From Boseongicola sp. (GTDB lineage Bacteria > Pseudomonadota > Alphaproteobacteria > Rhodobacterales > Rhodobacteraceae): a DNA stretch of 43,568 nucleotides. Location: assembly GCA_028824715.1 (NCBI GenBank), contig JAPPCV010000169.1, positions 1-43,568 of the forward strand, in the 5' to 3' direction. The translations under genes were made by a program, and so were the position numbers. Positions 9,194-17,258 of this stretch are shown in pieces. Under the pieces are notes generated by a model, which was given only the letters and a program-made list of their open reading frames with translations, searched no databases and was not told where the DNA came from. The first letter of the stretch is position 1; each line of letters begins with the position of its first letter.

Positions 9194-10198
9194 ATGACAT
9201 CGCACGACAACATACCTGAATTGGCGCTCGAGTGGGCCGACGCCGGTCGATCCGTAGCGTTGGCAACGGTCGTGAAGACCTGGGGGTCCGCGCCCAGGCC
9301 GGTTGGCGCGCAGCTCGTGATTGACGGGGAGCTGTCGTTCCAGGGATCGGTTTCAGGTGGTTGCGTGGAGAGCGCGGTCCTGTTCGAGGCGTCCGATGCC
9401 ATGCGGGACGGCAATTGCCGGATGTTGAGCTTTGGCGTTTCGGACGAAAGTGCATTCGAGGTCGGCCTGGCATGCGGCGGCGAGATCGAGGTGATGGTGG
9501 AGCCCCTCGGCACGGGGCAGGGACCGTCGGTCGCGGAACTCCGGACGCTAGTGGAGGCGCGTGCCTCGCGCCAGCCCGTTGTCTGGGAGGTCGACATTTC
9601 TTCCTGGACGCGGCGGCTCCTGCCGAGAGACCCTTCGGACGGGGATCTCGAGAAGCGCTTCCGGACCGACAGATCCGTCCGCGAAGGCGACGTTTTCCGG
9701 GGCGTCCACAATCCACCCCTTAGGCTCGCAATCGTCGGCGCTGTCCATATCGCGCAACCGCTGGTCCAGATGGCACGCCTGGCCGGGTATGACGTTGCGC
9801 TGTGCGACCCGCGAGACAGCTTTGCCAGCGCGGAGCGTTTCCCGGGCGAACGGTTTCTCGAAGGTTGGCCTGACGAGGCGCTTGACGCACACGGAGTCGA
9901 CGACCGAACCGCCGTCGTCACGCTCAGCCATGACCCCAAGATCGACACTCCGGCGCTTCGCGTTGCGCTGTCGTCCGAGGCGTTTTACATCGGGGCGCTC
10001 GGATCCAGCCGCACGCATGCGAAGCGCGTCGCAGCGCTTGCCGAAATCGGGGTTTCAAAAGAAGCGATCGCCCGTATCGACGGACCTGTGGGACTCGACA
10101 TTGGAGCCAGCAGCCCGGCGGAGATCGCCGTGTCCATAATGGCCGAAATGACGGAGCGCCTTCGGCATCCGGAAACTCGCCCAGGGGCCGGTTCATGA
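9194..10198 (+). CDS. XdhC/CoxI family molybdoenzyme maturation protein
   Basis: XdhC-type proteins bind molybdenum cofactor and help insert its sulfurated form into xanthine-dehydrogenase/CO-dehydrogenase-family enzymes. This 334-residue protein has the N-terminal XdhC_CoxI region (LATVVKTWGSAPRPVGAQL, then GSVSGGCVESAV). It also has the C-terminal Rossmann-like domain with the RLAIVGAVHIAQPL strand-turn, and ends with GLDIGASSPAEIAVSI. The start at 9194 (MTSHDNIPEL) fits homologs better than the ATG at 9149. Its stop overlaps the next gene's start (ATGA at 10195), so the two are a coupled pair. The hydroxylase they would serve is not in the window. Confidence 0.88.
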   Translation: MTSHDNIPELALEWADAGRSVALATVVKTWGSAPRPVGAQLVIDGELSFQGSVSGGCVESAVLFEASDAMRDGNCRMLSFGVSDESAFEVGLACGGEIEVMVEPLGTGQGPSVAELRTLVEARASRQPVVWEVDISSWTRRLLPRDPSDGDLEKRFRTDRSVREGDVFRGVHNPPLRLAIVGAVHIAQPLVQMARLAGYDVALCDPRDSFASAERFPGERFLEGWPDEALDAHGVDDRTAVVTLSHDPKIDTPALRVALSSEAFYIGALGSSRTHAKRVAALAEIGVSKEAIARIDGPVGLDIGASSPAEIAVSIMAEMTERLRHPETRPGAGS

Positions 10199-11187
10199 AG
10201 TTCGGGGAACTGGTCCTGGATGAAGCGGAAGGCGCAATCCTTGCCCATTCCCTGAAGCTCGCGGGCGGCACCGTAAGCAAAGGCACGGTTCTTGGCGCGG
10301 ACCACCTGCAGCGACTGAAGGAGGCCGGAATCGAGTCCGTCATCGCGGCCCGGCTGGAGCCCGGGGACATCCCGGAGGACGATGCGGCCGGCCGAATCGC
10401 CGCTACGCTCGTGGCGCCCGGCCTGAACCTGGCCAGGGCGTTCACGGGCCGTGCCAATCTCGTGGCCGGGCAGTCAGGCATTGTCATGGTCGATTCCGGT
10501 GCCGTGCACGCCATGAACCAGGTCGACGAGGGCATCACGCTCGCAACCCTGCCTGACATGATGCGCGTGAGCCAGGGTCAGCTGGTCGCCACGATCAAGG
10601 TGATCCCCTATGCGGTGGCGGCAGCGCAAGTCGATGCGGCCGTGGAGGTGCTGGGAGGTGGCGCTATCCGGTTGGCTCAATTCAAGCCAGGCCGCGTGCA
10701 ACTCATCCTGACGAGGCTGCCAAGTTTCAAGGAGAGCCTTCTGAAAAAAGGCAGGAAGGTCGTCGAGGATCGCATCTGCGCGCTTGGCCTCGAACTCTCG
10801 GATGTCGCTGTCGTCGAGCACCGGACCGAAGCAATCGCCGGGGCGTTGGACCCCGAAATGGACCTGATCCTGATTCTCGGTGCGTCCGCAACTTCAGATC
10901 GCGCAGACGTCGCTCCCGCGGCTGTGTCGGTGGCCGGAGGAGTCATTCAGCGATTCGGCATGCCCGTTGACCCGGGCAATCTCCTGTTTCTTGCCGACCT
11001 GAAGGGCGCATCTGTCGTCGGATTGCCAGGATGCGCCCGGTCCCCGGCAATGAACGGAGTCGACTGGGTGCTTGAACGCCTGGCGGCAGGGGTGCCTGTG
11101 GATGGCGAAAGCATCGCCGCGATGGGCGTGGGCGGGCTCCTCAAGGAGATGCCTGGCCGACCGCAGCCGCGCCAGCCCAAGAAGTGA
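10195..11187 (+). CDS. Molybdopterin-binding (MoCF-type) protein
   Basis: About 330 residues. The N-terminal half (MKFGELVLDEAEGAILAHSL) is MoeA-like. The C-terminal half has the MoaB/Mog-type molybdopterin-binding fold, visible in DLILILGASATSDRADV, the following GGVIQRFGMPVDPGNLLF, and the closing VVGLPGCARSPAMNG segment. In many alphaproteobacteria this module is fused to a MobA-like nucleotidyltransferase of about 200 residues. Here the frame ends after a basic, proline-rich tail and no transferase follows. It probably works with the preceding XdhC-like protein in maturing a molybdenum hydroxylase. Function beyond cofactor binding is inferred. Confidence 0.8.
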   Translation: MKFGELVLDEAEGAILAHSLKLAGGTVSKGTVLGADHLQRLKEAGIESVIAARLEPGDIPEDDAAGRIAATLVAPGLNLARAFTGRANLVAGQSGIVMVDSGAVHAMNQVDEGITLATLPDMMRVSQGQLVATIKVIPYAVAAAQVDAAVEVLGGGAIRLAQFKPGRVQLILTRLPSFKESLLKKGRKVVEDRICALGLELSDVAVVEHRTEAIAGALDPEMDLILILGASATSDRADVAPAAVSVAGGVIQRFGMPVDPGNLLFLADLKGASVVGLPGCARSPAMNGVDWVLERLAAGVPVDGESIAAMGVGGLLKEMPGRPQPRQPKK

Positions 11188-11203
11188 CCCATCTGGAAAT
11201 CTG

Positions 11204-11237
11204 CTGGCGACGCCAGGCCATGCCGCCGTTCTGCGGC
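11204..11237 (+). terminator. Two small hairpins after the molybdopterin-binding gene
   Basis: CTGGC-GAC-GCCAG (11204-11216) and GCCGC-CGTTCT-GCGGC (11222-11237) lie 17-50 bases past the stop. Neither has a clear T-run, so termination here is only a suggestion. Confidence 0.25.
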
Positions 11238-11346
11238 TTGCAAATCCGGTGCAGAAGTTACATTGCTCGGCATCCGCAAGTCGGGGCTGATCTCCTGACC
11301 GACCCTGGACTGTGGGCGTGGCCCAAATGAAGGCATGGAATTCAGG

Positions 11347-12867
11347 ATGAGCAAGCCGGCTCCCGTGGTGCTCTGCATTCTCGATGGCTGGGGTCTTCGC
11401 GAGGACCCGAGCGACAATGCTCCCGCATTGGCCGCAACGCCGGCCTTTGATCGAATCATGGCCGAGTGCCCCAAATCGACGCTTGTCACGCATGGTCCGG
11501 ATGTCGGGCTTCCCTCCGGACAAATGGGCAATTCGGAAGTCGGGCATACCAATATCGGCGCCGGCCGAATCGTCGCCATGGACCTTGGGCGGATAGACCT
11601 GGCAATCGAGGACGGATCGTTCGCGAAACGCCCCGCGCTGGAGGACTTCATCGCTGCTCTCGATGCCTCGGGAGGTCGGGCTCATCTCGCAGGGCTTGTG
11701 TCGGCGGGCGGCGTTCACTCTCTCCAAGCGCATATGGCGAAAGCGGCCTGGATTCTGGCCGACGCCGGCATCAAGACCGTTGTTCACGCAATTGCCGACG
11801 GTCGTGACGTTCCGCCAAGGTCCGCGCACGCATGCATGGCCGGTCTGTGCGAAGCCATGCCGACGGGCGTGGAGGTGGGTACCGTTTCAGGCCGTTATTT
11901 TGCGATGGATCGTGACAACCGATGGGACCGGGTCGCGCGCGCCTTTCGTGCCATCGTGAAGGGCCAGGGCGAGGCAGCCGAGACCGAATCGGCCGCTATC
12001 GACAATGCCTATGCCAAAGGCATCACCGATGAGTTCATTCCGCCTACAGTGCTCGCGGGATACGCTGGCATGAACGCCGGAGACGGTGTCTTCTTCACGA
12101 ACTTCCGCGCTGACCGTGCCCGTGAGATCATGGCCGCGATTGCGGCACCTGGTTTTGACGCTTTCGAAACCGGCCCCCGCCCGGAGCTGGCTGCGTGTCT
12201 CGGCATGGTCGAATACTCGGATGAGCACAATGCGTACATGACCAGCGTGTTTCCGAAACAGGACATCAGGAACACGCTGGGTGCGTGGGTTGCTCGGCAC
12301 GGACTAAGGCAGTTCCGGCTTGCCGAAACCGAGAAATATCCGCATGTCACGTTCTTTCTGAACGGCGGCAAGGAAGAGCCGGAATCGGGCGAAGACCGCT
12401 TCATGCCCAAGAGCCCGGACGTCTCCACCTACGATCTGAAGCCCGAAATGTCGGCACCGGCGGTCACCGACGCTTTCGTCGAGGCCATCGAGGCGGGCTA
12501 TGACCTCATTGTCACGAACTACGCAAATCCGGACATGGTGGGACACACTGGGGACCTTGACGCCGCAATCAAGGCCTGCGAGGCCGTGGATCAAGGGCTT
12601 GCCCGCGTCGTCGAGGCGCTCGACAGGTCAGGCGGCGCGATGCTGCTGACGGCGGATCATGGAAACTGCGAGACGATGGCCGATCCCGAAACCGGGGAGG
12701 CGCACACGGCGCACACCACGAACCCGGTGCCGGTTGCGCTCTGCGGCGGGCCGGCGCACGCGCGGCTTGCCGAGGGACGTCTCGCGGACCTGGCGCCGAC
12801 CGTCCTGGAACTCATGGGACTGCCCAAACCGGAGGAAATGACCGGACGGAGCCTGATTCGTGCCTGA
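11347..12867 (+). CDS. gpmI: 2,3-bisphosphoglycerate-independent phosphoglycerate mutase
   Basis: Manganese-dependent glycolytic/gluconeogenic mutase interconverting 3- and 2-phosphoglycerate in the cytosol. The 506-residue protein shows LCILDGWGLRED with metal-binding Asp near residue 13, the phosphoserine motif QMGNSEVGH (Ser63), the VHAIADGRDVPPRS block, and the C-terminal LLTADHGNCE and EAHTAHTTNPVP metal sites. I start it at 11347 (MSKPAPVVLC), matching homologs. An in-frame ATG at 11335 would add four residues, and ribosome-binding evidence does not separate the two. In related genomes ctpA lies just downstream of gpmI, as here, although the murein hydrolase activator gene sometimes found between them is absent. 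Confidence 0.95.
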   Translation: MSKPAPVVLCILDGWGLREDPSDNAPALAATPAFDRIMAECPKSTLVTHGPDVGLPSGQMGNSEVGHTNIGAGRIVAMDLGRIDLAIEDGSFAKRPALEDFIAALDASGGRAHLAGLVSAGGVHSLQAHMAKAAWILADAGIKTVVHAIADGRDVPPRSAHACMAGLCEAMPTGVEVGTVSGRYFAMDRDNRWDRVARAFRAIVKGQGEAAETESAAIDNAYAKGITDEFIPPTVLAGYAGMNAGDGVFFTNFRADRAREIMAAIAAPGFDAFETGPRPELAACLGMVEYSDEHNAYMTSVFPKQDIRNTLGAWVARHGLRQFRLAETEKYPHVTFFLNGGKEEPESGEDRFMPKSPDVSTYDLKPEMSAPAVTDAFVEAIEAGYDLIVTNYANPDMVGHTGDLDAAIKACEAVDQGLARVVEALDRSGGAMLLTADHGNCETMADPETGEAHTAHTTNPVPVALCGGPAHARLAEGRLADLAPTVLELMGLPKPEEMTGRSLIRA

Positions 12868-13059
12868 ACGGCCGTTCCCGTCGCTTGCCAGCCGGGGATT
12901 TCGATGATCGAATTGCCGTCGGCACAAGAGAATTTGAACGGATGCAAGCGAAACTGTGGTCTTTTCGCACCAGAAACGCATTATAAACTGGTCAGGCAAG
13001 TGCATTGTCCGATCGACCCAGTCCCGGTCACGTAGCGGGGCCAATACAAGGAACAGATC

Positions 13060-14415
13060 ATGAGGAACCTTTTTCTGGCTTCCGTCGGGGGCGTGATTTT
13101 CGGCACACTCGTGGCGACGCAGGTCACAGGGCCGTTGATTGCGCAGGAGAACGACAAGCCGACCGTTTACGAACAGCTCGACCTCTTTGGCGACATCTTC
13201 GAGCGCATCCGGGCGCAATATGTCGAGGAGGTGGACGAAGGCGAACTGATCGAAGCCGCGATCGACGGGATGCTGACGTCGCTTGATCCGCATTCATCGT
13301 ATCTTTCGCCGGAAGACGCGGAGGCGATGCGTGTCCAGACAAAAGGCGAATTCGGCGGGCTCGGCATTGAAGTGACCCAGGAAGACGGATTCGTGAAGGT
13401 GGTCTCGCCGATCGACGGAACGCCGGCCGACGAGGCGGGCATGCAGGCGGGCGACTTCATCACTCATGTCAACGGCGAGAGCGTTCTGGGCCTTACGCTC
13501 GATGAGGCGGTCGAGATGATGCGAGGGCCCGTTGGTTCCGAGATCGTCATTACCGTCGTGCGCGAAGGCGAAAAGGAGCCGTTTGACGTCTCGATCATTC
13601 GCGACACGATCAAGCTGACGGCAGTCAGGTCGAGGATTGTCGGGGAAACCGTGGTCTTGCGCATCACGACCTTCAGCGACCAGACGTTTCCGTCCTTGCA
13701 GGAGCAATTGCCTGAAATGGTGGAGGAGGCCGGCGGAATGGACGCGGTCAACGGATTCGTGATCGATCTCCGGAACAATCCCGGAGGTCTTCTCGAGCAG
13801 GCAGTCAAGGTGTCCGACGCGTTTCTTGAGGGTGGCGAGATCGTTTCGACCCGTGGACGCGAGCTTCGTGACAGCGGCCGGTTCAACGCGGAATCAGGGG
13901 ACCTGGCCGATGGCAAGCCGATCGTTGTCCTGATCAATGGCGGCTCCGCGTCTGCGTCAGAGATCGTGGCGGGCGCTCTCCAGGATCACCGGCGCGCAAT
14001 CGTCGTGGGCACCAAGTCCTTTGGCAAGGGATCGGTCCAGACCGTGATGCCGTTGCGAGGCGAGGCCGCGATGCGGCTTACGACAGCGCGGTACTACACG
14101 CCGTCCGGTCGTTCGATTCAGGCCCTTGGGGTGTCTCCGGACATCATTGTCCAGCAGCCGCCGCGCCGGGAAGTCGATGAGGACGGCGAACCCGATCAGC
14201 AGAGACGTTTCGAGGCGGATCTGCGCGGATCCTTGTCTAACGACAGCCTCAGCGAGGATGAGCGTCGCCAGATCGAGGAGGATCGCTTGAGGGCCGAAGA
14301 GGCCGCAGAACTGCGCGACGAGGACTATCAGTTGGCCTACGCGATCGACATCCTCAGGGGACTCTCCACGCTGGGACCCGAATACGCCGCTGCGCTGGCG
14401 CGTCGATCCAATTGA
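13060..14415 (+). CDS. ctpA: C-terminal processing peptidase (S41 family)
   Basis: Exported serine protease of the S41 (CtpA/Tsp) family, 451 residues. An N-terminal hydrophobic export segment (about 4-28) is followed by a helical region, a PDZ domain (about 90-170, starting GEFGGLGIEV), and the catalytic domain. The domain has DLRNNPGGLL, the nucleophile region NGGSASASE (294-301) and the general-base lysine in GTKSFGKGSVQT (Lys323). The tail after about 380 is acidic and charged. Such proteases act in the periplasm on cell-envelope hydrolases and their regulators. AAGGA sits 8 bases before the ATG. A TATAAA at 12982-12987 is a possible -10 element, but no good -35 accompanies it. Confidence 0.95.
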   Translation: MRNLFLASVGGVIFGTLVATQVTGPLIAQENDKPTVYEQLDLFGDIFERIRAQYVEEVDEGELIEAAIDGMLTSLDPHSSYLSPEDAEAMRVQTKGEFGGLGIEVTQEDGFVKVVSPIDGTPADEAGMQAGDFITHVNGESVLGLTLDEAVEMMRGPVGSEIVITVVREGEKEPFDVSIIRDTIKLTAVRSRIVGETVVLRITTFSDQTFPSLQEQLPEMVEEAGGMDAVNGFVIDLRNNPGGLLEQAVKVSDAFLEGGEIVSTRGRELRDSGRFNAESGDLADGKPIVVLINGGSASASEIVAGALQDHRRAIVVGTKSFGKGSVQTVMPLRGEAAMRLTTARYYTPSGRSIQALGVSPDIIVQQPPRREVDEDGEPDQQRRFEADLRGSLSNDSLSEDERRQIEEDRLRAEEAAELRDEDYQLAYAIDILRGLSTLGPEYAAALARRSN

Positions 14416-14438
14416 CGAAAGATCGTGCAAGGGTCGCT

Positions 14439-14461
14439 GCGGGCTCGATGCCGCTGCCCGC
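14439..14461 (+). terminator. Weak hairpin after ctpA
   Basis: GCGGGC (14439-14444) can pair with GCCCGC (14456-14461) across an 11-base loop, 24 bases past the ctpA stop. No T-run follows. It may help end ctpA transcription. Confidence 0.25.
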
Positions 14462-14583
14462 GCGCATTGCAGTGAAGTAGTACGGAATCACGAAGCGCGG
14501 AACTGCGGACCGCGATGTCGCCCTGCAATCTCGCAAGGCTCGCGGCGGGCCCGAGGCGGCCAGCCATTGCGCGACCCGTTCGC

Positions 14584-14614
14584 TTGAAGGCCTTGGTGCC
14601 GCCAACGCCTTCAA
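14584..14614 (+). promoter_or_regulatory. Long hairpin in front of trmD
   Basis: TTGAAGGC (14584-14591) pairs with GCCTTCAA (14607-14614), and TTGG (14593-14596) pairs with CCAA (14602-14605) inside it. One C/C mismatch separates the two blocks and the loop is TGCCG. The 12 paired bases end 37 bases before the trmD start. It could be a leader structure controlling trmD or a terminator for ctpA; no U-tract follows. Confidence 0.45.
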
Positions 14615-14651
14615 TTGCGGCAAGGCTGCCTTGTGTCTATATGTCCACGGC

Positions 14652-15443
14652 ATGAGCATGCCTGGCGCAAGATCCCACGGGCAGTTGAGCATTTCGGCAA
14701 GCTCGGCACCGCGAGACCTCCTCACGGACCGGCCATCGCACGCTGGGGCATGGACGGCAAAGGTCATCACGCTCTTCCCGGAGGCGTTTCCCGGTGTGCT
14801 GGGCTTGTCACTGGTCGGCAAGGCATTGGCTGAAGGGCTTTGGAACCTGGAAGCCGTGGATCTGCGGCTGTTCGGTGCAGGCAAGCACCGTAGCGTTGAT
14901 GACACGCCGTCCGGGGGCGGTGCCGGCATGGTGCTCCGTGCGGACGTCATGGGGAGCGCCATCCGGCAAGCCTGTCGGGAAGTCGCATTGCCTCTGGTGT
15001 ATCTCAGTCCGCGTGGGCGCCACCTTGACCAGGCAATGGTGCAGCGTTTCTCGGAAGGTCCCGGAATGGTCCTCATTTCAGGTCGGTTCGAAGGTCTTGA
15101 TCAGCGCGTGATCGACCGGTTCGGCATCGAGGAGGTCTCCTTGGGCGATTTCGTGATGACGGGTGGCGAGATTGCCGCGCAGGCCCTGATCGATGCTGCC
15201 GTTCGGCTCTTGCCCGGCGTGGTTGGAAACGCGGCCTCAATTGAAGGCGAGAGCTTCTCGAACGGCCTGCTCGAATATCCCCAATACACGCGCCCGGCGA
15301 CTTGGGAGGGGCGCGACATTCCGGACGTCCTGACGTCCGGTGACCACCAGGCCGTGGCGAAATGGCGCAGGCAAGAGGCGGAGCGACTGACGAGAGAGCG
15401 GCGGCCAGACCTTTGGCGGGCATATTCCGGCAAGGATCCGTAA
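14652..15443 (+). CDS. trmD: tRNA (guanine-N1)-methyltransferase
   Basis: TrmD methylates G37 of tRNAs next to the anticodon and prevents +1 frameshifting; it is essential in most bacteria. The 263-residue protein has the core start WTAKVITLFPEAFPGVLG, the DTPSGGGAGMVL segment, and the trefoil-knot SAM-binding region VLISGRFEGLDQR followed by SLGDFVMTGGE with the catalytic Asp. The N-terminal extension (MSMPGARSHGQLSI) resembles that of Rhodobacterales TrmD. No Shine-Dalgarno is obvious before 14652. The usual partners rpsP and rimM are missing upstream, and 240 bases separate trmD from rplS, so the standard operon is broken here. Confidence 0.95.
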   Translation: MSMPGARSHGQLSISASSAPRDLLTDRPSHAGAWTAKVITLFPEAFPGVLGLSLVGKALAEGLWNLEAVDLRLFGAGKHRSVDDTPSGGGAGMVLRADVMGSAIRQACREVALPLVYLSPRGRHLDQAMVQRFSEGPGMVLISGRFEGLDQRVIDRFGIEEVSLGDFVMTGGEIAAQALIDAAVRLLPGVVGNAASIEGESFSNGLLEYPQYTRPATWEGRDIPDVLTSGDHQAVAKWRRQEAERLTRERRPDLWRAYSGKDP

Positions 15444-15506
15444 GGGTGCGACGTTTCCCATCGTCGCCGGGACCGCATGCGACGGTTTCGTTCAGCTTCT
15501 TTTTCC

Positions 15507-15535
15507 TTGATTGCCTCCCGAGCACCGCCTATAGG
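15507..15535 (+). promoter_or_regulatory. Candidate sigma-70 promoter for rplS-rpmE
   Basis: TTGATT (15507-15512), a 17-base spacer and TATAGG (15530-15535) form a good housekeeping promoter inside the trmD-rplS gap. It predicts a leader of about 140 bases that begins with a small hairpin, CGAGC/GCTCG (15548-15565). A 10-base palindrome, CTCCCGGGAG (15646-15655), follows shortly before the ribosome-binding site. Separate transcription of rplS fits the split from trmD. Confidence 0.55.
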
Positions 15536-15684
15536 AACGCGGGTTCGCGAGCAAAGCGAAGCTCGAAAGGAAAGTTGACCTGTATCCTCTGGCGGGCGGC
15601 ATGACCGGCCCAACACATCGACCGGAGCTCTGAGGCACGAATCATCTCCCGGGAGCAGCCCGGGGCACGACAGGAGTGGCTCAG

Positions 15685-16062
15685 ATGGATCTGATCGCCG
15701 AACTTGAAGCCGAGCAGGTCGCTGCTCTCGGCACGAGCATCCCGGACTTCAAGGCAGGCGACACCGTCCGGGTTGGTTACAAGGTCACGGAAGGCACGCG
15801 GACACGCGTGCAGAACTACGAAGGTGTGTGCATTGCGCGCAAGAACGGTGAAGGCATTGCCGGGTCGTTCACCGTCCGCAAGATTTCCTTCGGCGAAGGC
15901 GTCGAGCGGGTCTTTCCGCTGCATTCGACCAACATTGATTCGATTACCGTCGTGCGTCGCGGACGCGTTCGCCGCGCGAAGCTGTACTACCTGCGGTCGC
16001 GGCGCGGAAAGTCGGCCCGGATTGCAGAGGATTCCACATACAAGCCGAAGAGCGAGTCCTGA
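15685..16062 (+). CDS. rplS: 50S ribosomal protein L19
   Basis: L19 sits at the interface of the 30S and 50S subunits. The 125-residue product shows the whole family core: [51 protein letters not shown] and [17 protein letters not shown] chose ATG 15685 ([11 protein letters not shown]) over the GTG at 15676, because GGAG at 15673-15676 lies 8 bases before the ATG and related L19 proteins start this way. It is followed after 11 bases by rpmE, so the two are almost surely cotranscribed. Confidence 0.97.
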   Translation: MDLIAELEAEQVAALGTSIPDFKAGDTVRVGYKVTEGTRTRVQNYEGVCIARKNGEGIAGSFTVRKISFGEGVERVFPLHSTNIDSITVVRRGRVRRAKLYYLRSRRGKSARIAEDSTYKPKSES

Positions 16063-16073
16063 GGAACGCGCCA

Positions 16074-16295
16074 ATGAAGAAAGACACTCATCCAGACTAT
16101 CACGTAATCGACGTCAAGATGACAAACGGCGACGTCGTCCAGATGCGCTCGACCTGGGGCGCGGAGGGCGACCAGCTTTCGCTTGAGGTGGACCCGACCG
16201 TGCACCCGGCCTGGACTGGCGGCGGCACCCGGCTTCTGGACACCGGCGGCCGCGTGTCGAAATTCAAGAAGAAATACGAGGGCCTGGGCTTCTAG
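16074..16295 (+). CDS. rpmE: 50S ribosomal protein L31 (cysteine-free type)
   Basis: The 73-residue protein begins [19 protein letters not shown] and ends in [16 protein letters not shown], the typical L31 frame. It has no cysteine, so it is the zinc-independent (C-) form rather than the CxxC zinc-binding form of E. coli. GAGGA lies just before the start. It is the second gene of the rplS transcript. The cysteine-free sequence with PAWTGG in the middle is characteristic of Rhodobacterales-type L31, one of the stronger taxonomic clues in the window. Confidence 0.96.
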   Translation: MKKDTHPDYHVIDVKMTNGDVVQMRSTWGAEGDQLSLEVDPTVHPAWTGGGTRLLDTGGRVSKFKKKYEGLGF

Positions 16296-16374
16296 CCTGT
16301 CAAGTCACTTGGCGTGGTCGGAACTGCAATCGATGCGGCCATTCAAGCTTGCCACATGATCCACGGAGACGCCC

Positions 16375-17148
16375 ATGTCGCTTGAGGGAAAGTCGGCCGT
16401 CATCACCGGTTCGAACTCCGGCATCGGGCTTGGCGTCGCCTGGGCATTGGCGCGCGCCGGTGCGGATGTCGTGTTGAACTCGTTTACGGACCGCGTGGAA
16501 GATCATGCCCTGGCTGAACAGATAGCCAAGGAGACCGGGGCGAAGGCGCGCTACATCCAGGCCGACATGTCGAGGCCGGGCGAATGTCGCTCGCTTATCG
16601 AGCAGGCGGGCGCCTGCGATGTCCTGGTGAACAACGCTGGCATTCAGCACGTCGCGGCGATTGAAGAGTTTCCGGTCGAGACATGGGACTCGATCATCGC
16701 GATCAACATGAATTCCGCCTTTCACACCACGGCGGTTGCCATCCCCTTGATGCGAGAGGCGGGTTGGGGCCGCATCATCAATATTGCGTCCGCGCACGGG
16801 CTTACGGCCTCTCCCTACAAGTCGGCCTACGTGACCGCCAAGCATGGGCTGATCGGAATGACGAAGGTCGTGGCGCTGGAGACAGCGCGCGAGCCGATCA
16901 CGGCGAATGCAATCTGCCCGGGCTATGTCCTGACGCCACTGGTTGAGGCGCAGATCCCCGATGTCGCGAAAGAACACGGAATTTCCGAAGACGAAGCTGT
17001 TGCGCAGGTGATGCTTGTCCGTCAGCCGACGAAAGAGTTCGTGACGGTTGAACAGCTCGGCGGCCTAGCGGTGTTCTTGTGCAGCGACGCGGCGGCACAG
17101 TTGACCGGCACTGCGGTGTCCATGGACGGAGGCTGGACCGCCCTGTGA
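16375..17148 (+). CDS. bdhA: D-beta-hydroxybutyrate dehydrogenase (SDR family)
   Basis: Short-chain dehydrogenase of 257 residues that oxidises 3-hydroxybutyrate to acetoacetate with NAD, usually in polyhydroxybutyrate and ketone-body turnover. The Rossmann motif TGSNSGIG (11-18), NNAG, and the tetrad N111-S139-Y152-K156 are intact. The features separating 3-hydroxybutyrate dehydrogenases from other SDRs are present: NIASAHGLTASPYKSAYV, CPGYVLTPLVEAQIPD, and the QPTKEFVTVEQL stretch. GGAGAC lies just before the start. The 79-base gap after rpmE could carry a promoter. No other polyhydroxybutyrate gene is adjacent. Confidence 0.92.
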   Translation: MSLEGKSAVITGSNSGIGLGVAWALARAGADVVLNSFTDRVEDHALAEQIAKETGAKARYIQADMSRPGECRSLIEQAGACDVLVNNAGIQHVAAIEEFPVETWDSIIAINMNSAFHTTAVAIPLMREAGWGRIINIASAHGLTASPYKSAYVTAKHGLIGMTKVVALETAREPITANAICPGYVLTPLVEAQIPDVAKEHGISEDEAVAQVMLVRQPTKEFVTVEQLGGLAVFLCSDAAAQLTGTAVSMDGGWTAL

Positions 17149-17258
17149 CCCGAAATCTCCGTCAGGCCGATCCGGTCATTCTGCCGGACGTCGGGACGGG
17201 TTCAATCGAGGATGGCACCTCCGGCGCTGTCATGCCGAATGCCTTGCGCGTCACTTCA

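Noticed and set aside
8289-9716. Open frame of 475 codons on the minus strand
   Set aside because: It covers the DM13 and XdhC-like genes in antisense and has no recognisable fold; the plus-strand genes are well supported.
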